Assembly: GCA_963667855.2 (NCBI GenBank)
Contig: CAXXKI010000019.1
Coordinates: 124,001-188,000 of the forward strand
DNA: 64,000 nt
Origin: G963667855 sp963667855
GTDB taxonomy: Bacteria; Planctomycetota; Phycisphaerae; UBA1845
Reading direction: 5' to 3'
The translations under genes and the position numbers were made by a program. Numbering within the stretch: position 1 is the stretch's first letter; every line of letters starts with the position of its first letter. Of the stretch, positions 26,444 through 35,270 are shown piece by piece. Under the pieces are notes generated by a model. It was not told the origin of the DNA. It ran no database searches and saw nothing but the letters and a program-made list of their open reading frames with translations.

Positions 26444-27379
26444 TTACCGGGCGAGTCGGGGTAGTGCGGCCAGGTTTTCCATGGCTTTGCCGACATAAGC
26501 CTCGGCGGCGGATACCGCGTAATCGATGCTGCCGCTTTCCCGCAGAAGATCGACAATACGTTCCCGCTTGTCTTTTTCCTTACCCTTGAGAACGCCCATC
26601 AGCTCAGTGGCGGCAGATGGTACGGCATTGTTGAAATGATAAATCAGGGGCAGGGTGAGCTCTCCAAGTTCAATATCCCGCCCCAGGGTTTTACCCATTT
26701 TCTTTTCGCTGCCGACGAGATCGAGAATGTCGTCAGCTATCTGGAAAGCCATTCCCACGTTGACACCAAAGAGATTCATGGTCTCGACGATTTCATCATC
26801 GGCACCGCTGTACTTCGCTCCCAGATCGCAACAGGCACCGGTAAGAACGGCGGTTTTGCAGCGGATAATATCGAGATAAATATCCTCGGTAAGATCGAAA
26901 TCGCCGCGATGATGGATTTGCATCAACTCCCCTTCGCACACTCTGTTGGTGTGTGCTGCTTATAAGCTGCGAAGCGTAGTTGAGTTCCAGACTGCTGCCC
27001 AGTCGATAAGCATGACTGACCAGATAATCGCCAACCATTACGGCGGCCTGGTTGCCGTTTATCGAATTGATGGTGGGAAGATCTCGTCGCATTTCGGCCT
27101 GGTCGAGAACATCGTCATGAACCAGGGACGCCATATGAACGAGTTCCACGACCGCGGCCAACTTGTAGTGCTTTTCAGTGGTTGGTCCGAAGGATTCGGC
27201 CGTCAGGAGCAGCAATGCCGGCGAAGCATTTTACCGCGACAGCCACAGGCAACCTGGCACAATTCGTTGATAAACGGCAATTCACTGCTGATTTCCTCAT
27301 CGATAATCTGGACAACTCTGTCCAACCCGGTCTTGATGGGCATGTACAAATCAGAAAGTGGCAAGCTGATATTACTCAT
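26444..27379 (-). pseudogene. Polyprenyl diphosphate synthase, two frameshifts
   Basis: Three overlapping minus-strand frames together encode a trans-isoprenyl diphosphate synthase, probably making the C35-C40 side chain of menaquinone. The N-terminal part starts MSNISLPLSDLY at 27379. The middle frame holds the first Asp-rich motif (LVHDDVLD), and the last frame holds EGELMQIHHRG and the second Asp-rich motif (QIADDILD). A base seems missing near 27219-27222 (CCGGCG) and one seems added near 26948-26956, so the net frame is restored. Both lie in short repeats. Since this function should be essential, sequencing error is more likely than true loss unless another copy exists. Confidence 0.85.
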
Positions 27380-28161
27380 GAAACGTCCCTGATCACGCGG
27401 TATCGATCCCCCAATGCCCCGGCCTCCCTGACTGGCGGACCAACGTATTTCCACTCGCGTAAGTAATCATAGCGGTTGGCGGGAACAGGCTTCAATCATT
27501 CAAATATTTTGAAAAGATGTGAAACAATTACGAATGCAGCTACCGCATTCCGCCCTCGCCCTCGTATTGAAATGGCTTGTAAAGACAGGCATTAATCTAC
27601 TTTGCCATTCGAAGGAACAAGGTAGTTAATCGCATAATGCCCTGTTTCAGGTGGGAGGAGCGGAATCAAGGAAGCATAGGTGCGTCCCTGTTTGCACGTT
27701 CCCCGAAAACCGTTCTGTACAACCGGTTATTCGAAAGCGGACTCTCAGACAGAAACGGGATCGATATTTCCCGTTCCGAATCCCACAGATACTTTCGAGG
27801 CGGGAAACCCAGCACACAGCTTGTTTTTCGCTTGGTTATTTCCTAATAATCACCAGTCCTTCCGTTTCAAGCTCCTAAGCAAAAGACTGCTCACCGTACA
27901 ACTCCATACGCCGGTTCCGGGTATCCAATATAACTTTAAGACGGCGCCTATCCTTAATTCGCCTGATTTGCCGATTCAAAACGGGCTTTGGAGGCATCCC
28001 AAGGGCGAGTCACTTGATTTTACCTTTCTAAAGTTATATTTTTTTATATAGTTATAGCTGTTTTATTCAAGTGCCGCCCTTCTGAGCCGATACTTGATCT
28101 TAAATGCTGTTACTTATAATATTTTTATATGTTTAAGATACTATACTCAAGTGTACATACA
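27380..28161. other. Intergenic region before the AbiE locus
   Basis: About 780 bp. Open frames at 27637-28051 overlap one another and show no family or ribosome binding site, so I do not call them. The last 100 bp are strongly AT-rich and hold a probable promoter for abiE. Confidence 0.5.
28094..28120 (+). promoter_or_regulatory. Probable promoter of the AbiE locus
   Basis: TTGATC (28094-28099) and a perfect TATAAT (28115-28120) are spaced by 15 bp, 41 bp before the likely start of abiEi. The spacer is short, so the assignment is moderate. AbiEi proteins usually repress their own promoter, but no inverted repeat is obvious here. Confidence 0.4.
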
Positions 28162-28964
28162 ATGAAGTTTCGAGAACTCCATGTCAGATATCCCGTATTG
28201 ACCAGAGATGAACTCCAAAGGTACCTCGACCAGGAGTACACCCGAAACAGCAAATCGCGGGATATGCTTCTGTCTTATCACCTGCGCCGGGGGAATATGA
28301 TACGCGTTCGCCGGGGAATATACGCAACGGTTCCCCCTGGCAGCGATCCGCAAACATATCCTGTAGATCCGTATCTTATAGCGGCCAAGTCGGCTCCGGA
28401 TGCGGTGCTTGCTTATCACACCGCCCCTCGAATTACATGGTAAAGCCCAATCCGTATTCGAACAGTTCGTCTATTTGAGTAACAGAACTCGCTCCCCCTG
28501 GGTGTTTCGAAATCACCGATTCGAGTGTGCAATTTTTCCCAAGGCACTGAGACAAAGGAAAAAACAACTATTTGCCACCAAAACAATAGACAGGCTGGGG
28601 CTAGAAATCAAAGTTACCAACCTGGAACGCACCATGGTGGATTTGCTGGATCGACCTGACCTGGGGGGGCGGATGGGAAGAGGTTTGGAGGTCCCTTGAG
28701 GCAGTGGAATATTTCGACCTGGACCAAGTTGTCGAATACGTCGAACTGATGAACAACAAAACCCTGGCTGCCAAAGTCGGATATTACCTTGAACGACATG
28801 CCGAACCGCTTATGGTTGAAAACAAGCATTTGGACGCCCTGCGAAAACTACGACCCAAACAACCACATTACCTCCAGAGAGAGAAAGGCGGTAGGTTCAT
28901 AAAAACCTGGAACCTGGTTGTACCGGAACAATTAACCACTCAGGATTGGGAGGAACGCATATGA
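28162..28964 (+). pseudogene. abiEi: AbiEi-type antitoxin / regulator, two frameshifts
   Basis: Three successive frames make one AbiEi-like protein. The N-terminal winged-helix part (MKFRELHVRYPVLTRDELQ ... RRGIYATVP) runs to about 28425, the middle (LELHGKAQSVFEQFVY ... TNLERTMVDLLDRP) to about 28672, and the C-terminal part (WEEVWRSLEAVEYFDLDQ) to the TGA at 28962. One extra C in GCCCCT (about 28424) and one extra G in a G7 run (about 28665) explain the shifts. In the family this is the antitoxin and autorepressor of a type IV system. Its stop overlaps the AbiEii start as ATGA, typical of coupled expression. Confidence 0.8.
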
Positions 28965-29926
28965 AAGTGTCACGCGAAAAACTCCTGCGAGAGTCACAGA
29001 GTACCGATTTTCGGCCGGAGGTTCTGAAAAAAGCAATCCAGCTCCTAAGCCTGCTCGAAGGTTTTAATAAACATCCATTCCTCAAAAATCGATTGGTACT
29101 CAAAGGTGGAACAGCTCTAAACCTTTTTACGTTTAACCTGCCACGCCTATCTGTTGATATCGACCTCAACTACGTCGGAGCAAAAGACAAAACGACGATG
29201 GAAACAGAACGCTCAAAGATAGAACAAGGCGTTCAAGCTGTTTGCTCACGCGCGGGTATGAATGTAATGAGAGTACCGACGGATCATGCAGGCGGTAAAT
29301 GCCGGCTGCGCTACGCAAGTGCCTTAAGCGAAGGGGGCAACCTGGAAGTGGATTTAAACTTCATGCACCGCGTACCTCTCTGGCCGGTCACAAAGGTGGA
29401 CTCGACAATCGGGTTCCTATTCCGCCAAACAGATTACCGTCCTGGATATCCATGAGCTTGCCGCCGGTAAACTCGCAGCATTATTTGCCCGTCATGCCAG
29501 TCGTGATCTCTTCGATGCTCATCATCTTCTAACCCAAAACTAATCTTGACCTGGATAAACTGAGATTGGGGTTCATCGTTTACGGTGCAATGAACCGCAA
29601 GGACTGGCGAACCATATCACTCGAAAACGTCGGCTACGATCCTCTGGAATTTGAAAATCAGTTAGCTCCCGTCGTTCGCAATGAATTTCTGGGCAACCAC
29701 AAAACCGACGAATGGGCCAAGCAATTGATCTCAGAATGTCGTCGAAAACTTGAAGTTGTTCTGCCCCTAAAAAACAAACGAGCTGAAATTCCTCGACAGG
29801 CTGCTCGACGAGGGGCGGATAGAACCGCGATTGTTAACAGCAGATGGTAATATGTGCCAATTGATTGAGTCTCAACCACTTTTACAGTGGAAAGCTCTCA
29901 ATGTAACAAAACACAAAGGGGGATAA
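28961..29926 (+). pseudogene. abiEii: AbiEii-type nucleotidyltransferase toxin, three frameshifts
   Basis: Four successive frames make one AbiEii/AbiGii nucleotidyltransferase. Frame 1 holds the catalytic core LKGGTALNLF and LSVDIDLNY (GG and Asp-x-Asp motifs). Frame 2 reads ITVLDIHELAAGKLAALFAR and DLFDAHHLLTQN, strongly typical of the family. Frame 3 reads NLDLDKLRLGFIVYGAMNRK. Frame 4 reads TNELKFLDRLLDEGRIEPRL to TAA at 29924. The shifts lie near 29405-29425, 29537-29542 and in an A6 run at 29769-29774; each equals one extra base. The toxin would be inactive as read. The same-direction shifts could also be over-called bases. Confidence 0.8.
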
Positions 29927-30054
29927 ATAATCGACTTGGCGTTATTAGACATAACCAATATCGCTTCCCCCTTTGCATCTTAGATAACTTCATCGGTTTC
30001 CATTTATTCATCACAGCCTCATGATACTATTTTTTACATGGTTATTCGGAATAG

Positions 30055-31647
30055 TCACCGTATTTTATCGCTGTTTTCCTCATCGGTGTTTTGGGGAATC
30101 AGTTTGTAAACTACGTACTGACCCGCTTTGTCTACTTTTTGGTACTGATCTAGCAGGCGATCGAGGCGTAGTTGTAATTGCTCATTGAGGAACTTGCTTC
30201 CGTTCCACGAATCGGAATCTGGTTTAAGCAGCAATTCTGCTTTTTCTTTTTCGAGGTCGGCGATAATTTCCTCGGCCTGCGATTTGGAGCGGGCGTAGAC
30301 GAAACGGCTTGCGCATTTTCGGTCGGCGTGCAGGTACACTCCCGCATCGTAGCCTAGTACGTATATTGCCTGGTTTTCCGTTGAATGTTGCCTGATAAGT
30401 GATCCAAGTTTTCTCAAGCTCTGCCTCTCCGGATCGTTTTCCGAGTAGTTCAAATAGGAGCCGGCCAACCCGTGAATGTAGTTATCCATAAACGGTTGTG
30501 CCAGAAGGTACGCTGCGCTGACAAGCACAAAAACCGCTCCGGCCCTGGTTCCGGGTCGCAGGCGGCGATAGACCATTTGCAGCGACCTGACGGCACACGC
30601 GGCGAGCCAGAGCATCGGAGGCCAGGTCGCCTGCCAGTAACGCATCGATCCGCTGGGACCGGCCAGTGCGAAAACGACTTCCAACAGCCACCAGAAAACA
30701 AGGACAATGGCAAACCGATTGGGAAATCGTCCAATTCTCTTTCCTACCACAAGGAAGATCAAAGCCAGCGCAGCCAGCCAGATGTACAGTTGAACCGGCT
30801 GTAATCCTTTGACCGCCCGGTGCCAGTCTTTTACAGCACTCTGAAACGATTGAACTGTCCCCAGGTTTTTATTGAAGGATATGATGGCCTCATAAGCCTG
30901 AGCCAGGTTCCCCCTGATAAACAGGATGGCCATAACGGCAAGTATAACCACGACGAATCCGTACCAGAGACTTGAAATATACCTTATTCGAATACGGCGG
31001 TTGGCTCGTTTGAAAATCACAATAACGACAACCAGAAGAGAAACGGCCAACAATCCCAGAACGCCAGTCTGCTTGCAAATCGCTGCCATTCCAAAGAATA
31101 CACCGGCCAGGAATCCCCAGGCCATACTGCGATCTTCGCCGCGCGGGCAGGAGCTGCGCAAAACCAACGAGACGCCCATCAGGGCAAACATCGAAGAGAA
31201 AAAATCGGGATTGATCGAGGGCGTGTCATACAAGCGGAAACTGATTAGCGCCGCGGCAAGGATCAGTATCCAGCGGGAGGCCATGTATCCCAGGATGCGC
31301 TTGGCTACGCTGGCGAAAACGGCCAGTGCCGCGAGGGCTATGGGACCGGGAAGAATCCAGGCACCGATCTGGCTGCCGCCGGCGAGTTTGATGGCCAACG
31401 CCCCCAGCCAGGCCAGTCCCGGCGGTTTATTCTCCCAGCAGTCGATATACATGCGCCCGCCGTCGTGAACGCATTGGCCCAGGTAGATCAATTGGTATTG
31501 ATCACCGCGTAACCTGGCCCAGTAGGATGACCACAGGCCGATTGCTATGAGAGTTAAAGCTATGAGCCAGCTCAGCAGGCCGAACCAGCGGCAGTCAAAC
31601 GACACGAGTTGTTTTTTCAACTTTGGTGTTTCGAGATCGTTGGCCAT
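30055..31647 (-). CDS. Polytopic membrane glycosyltransferase (GT39/ArnT-like)
   Basis: A 530-residue GT-C-fold protein with about ten transmembrane helices. The first periplasmic loop has RGDQYQLIYLGQCVHDGGRMYIDCWENKPP: the Asp and the ENKPPG block match the loop-1 catalytic region of PMT/ArnT-type enzymes that use polyprenyl-phosphate sugars. A soluble C-terminal domain follows the last helix (about 400-530). It probably transfers a sugar to lipid, protein or surface polysaccharide outside the cytoplasm; donor and acceptor are unknown. It is divergent from the GH13-like gene at 31864. Confidence 0.78.
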   Translation of the reverse strand: MANDLETPKLKKQLVSFDCRWFGLLSWLIALTLIAIGLWSSYWARLRGDQYQLIYLGQCVHDGGRMYIDCWENKPPGLAWLGALAIKLAGGSQIGAWILPGPIALAALAVFASVAKRILGYMASRWILILAAALISFRLYDTPSINPDFFSSMFALMGVSLVLRSSCPRGEDRSMAWGFLAGVFFGMAAICKQTGVLGLLAVSLLVVVIVIFKRANRRIRIRYISSLWYGFVVVILAVMAILFIRGNLAQAYEAIISFNKNLGTVQSFQSAVKDWHRAVKGLQPVQLYIWLAALALIFLVVGKRIGRFPNRFAIVLVFWWLLEVVFALAGPSGSMRYWQATWPPMLWLAACAVRSLQMVYRRLRPGTRAGAVFVLVSAAYLLAQPFMDNYIHGLAGSYLNYSENDPERQSLRKLGSLIRQHSTENQAIYVLGYDAGVYLHADRKCASRFVYARSKSQAEEIIADLEKEKAELLLKPDSDSWNGSKFLNEQLQLRLDRLLDQYQKVDKAGQYVVYKLIPQNTDEENSDKIR

Positions 31648-31863
31648 ATGAAAACCACCTGCACGGTAAGCCCGGTACGATTATGACAGCGCGTTTTAGA
31701 GATCCAGACGAAAATACCAGCAAATGATCGGTAATGGAAACGATCCAAACCGGTGAAATGGAAAATCGGGGAAATTAGGCTTTGATCCGCCCTTGCTAAT
31801 CGGTACCTTCGGCCTGTAAAACGTGCGTCTGCAATAGAGGAAGTCAAAGGTCGGTAATGGTGA

Positions 31864-33933
31864 ATGAATATGGCTCAGGCAAAGAAGAAAACGGTAGCCG
31901 CAATTAAGTCCAACAGGTCGTCGAAACTGAACTACCGTCTGCCCGCTATCTGGGATTGCTGGGGATACAGCGGACAACAGCGGAAGATGGGCAAGGAGAT
32001 CGTGGTTGACCAGCGGGAATACCTGCAGGGTTGTCTGGATTGGGTGGAAAGCAACGCGATTTACGGAGGCAGACTCAGCGGGAAAAGTCTGTCGGCCATC
32101 CAGAAGATCAAGCCGGTGGGAACTAACAAGGTCAAGGACGGGGCAAGGACTCGTCGCGGTGGTGACTGGATTCGCACGCAGACCATGTATGGGATGATCA
32201 TCCGTTGCGCGACGGCTTGGGATCATGATGGAAACGGCAACCTGCGCACCGGCCCGGTTAACGAGATGGGCACGTTTCTAAAGACGATCATGCTCCTGCC
32301 GCATCTCAAGCGGATGGGTATTACCCTGCTCTATCTGCTGCCGATTGGTAAAGCCAGTAATCTGTATCGTAAGGGTGAATTGGGTTGCCCCTATGCCTCG
32401 AAGAATTTCTTCGAGCTTGATTCTATCCAGTTTGAGCCGGCGCTGGCGGGCGATTACGGCGATATTGACGATCAATTCCGCCTGCTGGTTGATTCGGCGC
32501 ACAAGCTGGGCATGCGGCTGATGCTGGACGTGGCACCGAGGACGGCCGCCCGGGACAGCGACTGGGTTTTGGATAACCCGGAGTGGTTCTACTGGATAGA
32601 TCGCCGGTTTGAAGGTACGTACAAATCACCGTTAATTCCGGGAGTGGATTACATCAACGCCAAACCCGGGCGATTGCATGAGATATATAATGTTCCCGAA
32701 GTGCGGGAACATTTGAAGAAGTTCCGCTTCGCTCCCAATGTTACCGCTCCGGGCAAGTGGGCGAATTTTGTCAAGCAGGCCAGGAAAAAGCCACCGGCTA
32801 ACCTGCTTAGGGAAATATCCAAGCATTTCGGCGTGACGACTACGCCTGGTTTTTCCGATTGCATAAACGATCCTCAGCCGCCGTGGAGCGATGTTTCTTA
32901 TTTGCGGCTGTTTCTGGATCATCCGGTGGAGTCGGCTCGGCAATTGCCTGATCCGGAAAAACAGCCGCCTTATGTTCTGTTCGATACGGCCAAGGCCAGT
33001 CTGTTTTCCGGAAAAAAGCCGAACAAGAAGCTTTGGGATCAGCTTGCGGGGATTATCCCACATTATCAGAAAATGGGTGTAGATGGGTCGCGAGTGGATA
33101 TGGCTCACGCTTTACCCAACGCGTTGGAGATGCAGATACTGGCCAAACCTCGCAAACGGGATAAGGATTTTTGCTTCCTGGCGGAGGAGTTGGGAACTCA
33201 TCTGCACGCCAGTTTGTATAAGAGCGGGTATAACATTGTCATCGGTCCGAGCTGGTATGCTCAGCCGCGATCTGCTGAGGGAAACATGCACAAAATGGTC
33301 GCGGACATTCCGCCGCTAAAGGTACCGGTGATGGCCGCAGCGGAAACTCCGGACACGCCCCGATCGGCAGTCCGTACCGGCGGGAAGGCGTTCAGCAGGC
33401 AAGCGATTGTGGTTAATAATTTCCTGCCTAACGCGGTCCCCATGATCCACAGCGGGATGGAGGTATTCGAGCGTCAGCCGGTGAACCTCGGTCTGGACAG
33501 TACCCCTGAAAACCGATTAGCTTTACCCAAGAATGATCCGTTCGCGGGCAAGCTGGCGTTTTTCGACCGGTTTGCTCTGCATTGGGGAAATGCCGGCGGC
33601 AGCAAGATGATCGAAACGGCTGTGAAAGCGGCGGAGCTGCGAGCGAAATATCTCAAGGTTTTGACAAATCGCCGGGCGTACTTTGTTCCGAGGCTGACGA
33701 CCAACAAGAAGACCATATTGGCTACTGGTTTCTCATTGGGCAAAAACAAAGGCTCGCTCTACATGCTGGCCAACTTCGATTATCGCAAGGCAAGAAGTAC
33801 GTCCGTAGCCGGCATAGGCAAAGGAGAACCGGAAGTTCTGCTGCAGACACTGGACTCCGCCGCACCGAAAAACGTGAAGGGGAATCTGAAAGTAACGCTG
33901 AAGCCCGGTGAGGCTATGGTGGTAATCGCGTAG
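31864..33933 (+). CDS. GH13-like alpha-amylase superfamily protein
   Basis: A 689-residue intracellular protein related to the alpha-amylase family. ITLLYLLPIGKAS (153-165) starts the barrel. The second conserved region is DVAPRTAARDSDW (222-234), where most GH13 enzymes have Asp-x-x-x-Asn-His. The nucleophile is likely Asp412 in GVDGSRVDMAH and the acid/base Glu441 in CFLAEELG. NAVPMIHSGMEVFE and a C-terminal beta domain follow. No signal peptide is present. It may act on alpha-glucan or a sugar phosphate, like maltosyltransferases, but the exact activity is unclear. The N-terminus is Lys-rich. Confidence 0.75.
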   Translation: MNMAQAKKKTVAAIKSNRSSKLNYRLPAIWDCWGYSGQQRKMGKEIVVDQREYLQGCLDWVESNAIYGGRLSGKSLSAIQKIKPVGTNKVKDGARTRRGGDWIRTQTMYGMIIRCATAWDHDGNGNLRTGPVNEMGTFLKTIMLLPHLKRMGITLLYLLPIGKASNLYRKGELGCPYASKNFFELDSIQFEPALAGDYGDIDDQFRLLVDSAHKLGMRLMLDVAPRTAARDSDWVLDNPEWFYWIDRRFEGTYKSPLIPGVDYINAKPGRLHEIYNVPEVREHLKKFRFAPNVTAPGKWANFVKQARKKPPANLLREISKHFGVTTTPGFSDCINDPQPPWSDVSYLRLFLDHPVESARQLPDPEKQPPYVLFDTAKASLFSGKKPNKKLWDQLAGIIPHYQKMGVDGSRVDMAHALPNALEMQILAKPRKRDKDFCFLAEELGTHLHASLYKSGYNIVIGPSWYAQPRSAEGNMHKMVADIPPLKVPVMAAAETPDTPRSAVRTGGKAFSRQAIVVNNFLPNAVPMIHSGMEVFERQPVNLGLDSTPENRLALPKNDPFAGKLAFFDRFALHWGNAGGSKMIETAVKAAELRAKYLKVLTNRRAYFVPRLTTNKKTILATGFSLGKNKGSLYMLANFDYRKARSTSVAGIGKGEPEVLLQTLDSAAPKNVKGNLKVTLKPGEAMVVIA

Positions 33934-33941
33934 GTTCAGGT

Positions 33942-33978
33942 ATCCCATTCCTCGCGTCTTTTGCGAGGAGTGGGGGAT
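33942..33978. terminator. Hairpin after the GH13-like gene
   Basis: ATCCCATTCCTCGC pairs with GCGAGGAGTGGGGGAT around a 7-nt loop, 9 bp after the stop. There is no U tract, so it is a weak terminator call. Confidence 0.4.
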
Positions 33979-34052
33979 GGATAGGTCTGGAATAACCGTC
34001 GTACCTGCGAACCGCCGACAGGATAGAGAACGCGATATGCGTTTTTGGCATT

Positions 34053-34280
34053 TCAGTAATTACGCTTATACCATTTAACGTCTTCACAGAATATTCGGGC
34101 GTCAAAGATTTTACGGAAATACTTGTTTCCAAATGTCGCTACCGGGTAACCTTCCTGAGTCAGCAAATAAACTTCCCGGCCGCGAGGAGGTCGATAGACC
34201 GAGTGAAAATCATCCCAGGAAATTACCCGCTTGAAGCCATCCTGATCGGCAATTGTGATGCCAATGGACGAAAGAGTCAC
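34053..34280 (-). CDS. Small protein, probably the displaced C-terminus of the gene at 34294
   Basis: The frame encodes SSIGITIADQDGFKRVISWD and EVYLLTQEGYPVATFGNKYF, a compact beta-rich piece. It can stand alone from ATG at 34280. Reading the same frame upstream gives TITAKTGEVVTLSSIGITIA, which joins smoothly to the end of the upstream protein across an A8 run (34307-34314). So it is probably the C-terminal domain of that protein, separated by one extra base. I recognise no family. Confidence 0.45.
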   Translation of the reverse strand: MTLSSIGITIADQDGFKRVISWDDFHSVYRPPRGREVYLLTQEGYPVATFGNKYFRKIFDARIFCEDVKWYKRNY

Positions 34281-34293
34281 GACTTCTCCGGTT

Positions 34294-35124
34294 TTAGCGG
34301 TTATTGTTTTTTTTAACGCACTGTCTTTCTATATGATCATTTATGATTTGCTGCTCCTCGCCTGAAATAGCCAGGAACAGTATCCTGTTTGCCTTGTCCC
34401 AACCTTCCTTTTGATGCCTATTATATTTAAGGGTTATACGGCTCAGGTTTTCGACTGCGGCTTTATCTGTGAATTCAATATTAAATAAGCGTTTTCGCGA
34501 AAGAAGGGACTTCACAATTGAGACCTTTTTTATGCTATCGACAGGGATTTTCTTTATAACCGGATCGGCGATCTCATCCACGCCAATAGAAACCAAAACG
34601 TTTTCCTCGCGAATAATCAGGTAACCTTTTTCATGCAGTAATATCAACTCGTTGTCAGGATTAATCAATTCAAAATCGAACTCCCGGCCACACTCGCTGC
34701 ACCTTGGCAGGGTAAGCCCCTTCAAGTCGTACCCACACATACGACAAAGAACAATACCTTCACCGAGCAATTGCCCCCGTAGATTAGAGCGGATTTTATT
34801 CAAAAACAGTATTGGCAAAAAACCACCTAGAATTCCCAGGCTTGCTCCGGAAACAAGCTGAACATACATATCCGGCCAATTGACATATCGATAAATAACC
34901 GTCCTTATCCCAACACTCATTATCGTTAAGGTTCCTAAATATATAATTATTCGAACAAGCACACCCCCGGGAACCACTTGCACATATGCTAGATCAAGGG
35001 CATTTTCACGCCCTTTTTCTGATAAGATCTTCAACTCAGGGATACTGGCTTTCAAATACCGACCAGCAACCCACAGGCCGAACATAAACGCGGCTAAATG
35101 ATAGAGATTTACAAAAGCCAACAT
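34294..35124 (-). CDS. Membrane protein with internal zinc knuckle
   Basis: A 276-residue protein with membrane helices at about 5-22, 55-78 and 90-110, then the zinc knuckle CRMCGYDLKGLTLPRCSECG (Cys127, Cys130, Cys142, Cys145) and a cytoplasmic beta/alpha domain. The knuckle is shared with the proteins at 17977 and 46917. The last residues (KKNNNR) look artificial: a one-base change in the A8 run at 34307-34314 would extend the protein by about 90 residues through the ORF at 34053. Function unknown. Confidence 0.65.
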   Translation of the reverse strand: MLAFVNLYHLAAFMFGLWVAGRYLKASIPELKILSEKGRENALDLAYVQVVPGGVLVRIIIYLGTLTIMSVGIRTVIYRYVNWPDMYVQLVSGASLGILGGFLPILFLNKIRSNLRGQLLGEGIVLCRMCGYDLKGLTLPRCSECGREFDFELINPDNELILLHEKGYLIIREENVLVSIGVDEIADPVIKKIPVDSIKKVSIVKSLLSRKRLFNIEFTDKAAVENLSRITLKYNRHQKEGWDKANRILFLAISGEEQQIINDHIERQCVKKNNNR

Positions 35125-35204
35125 CAGATGATAAATCCAACTGCATAATTTATGAGTTAATCAATACTAACAATAGCGAACTTTTCCGTTGCAATATTAT
35201 AAAA

Positions 35205-35243
35205 ATCAACCTCGTTTCATTTGCGAAATGAAACGAGGTTGAT
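35205..35243 (-). terminator. Strong terminator of ftcD
   Basis: Minus-strand ATCAACCTCGTTTCATT forms a near-perfect 17-18 bp stem with AATGAAACGAGGTTGAT around a 4-5 nt loop and runs into TTTTATAAT. It lies 28 bp past the ftcD stop. Confidence 0.9.
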
Positions 35244-35270
35244 AATCATAAAGAAATCGGAGGCTAATTG

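Noticed and set aside
27637..28051. Three overlapping plus-strand ORFs before the AbiE locus
   Set aside because: They overlap in different frames, have no recognisable domains and show no ribosome binding site.
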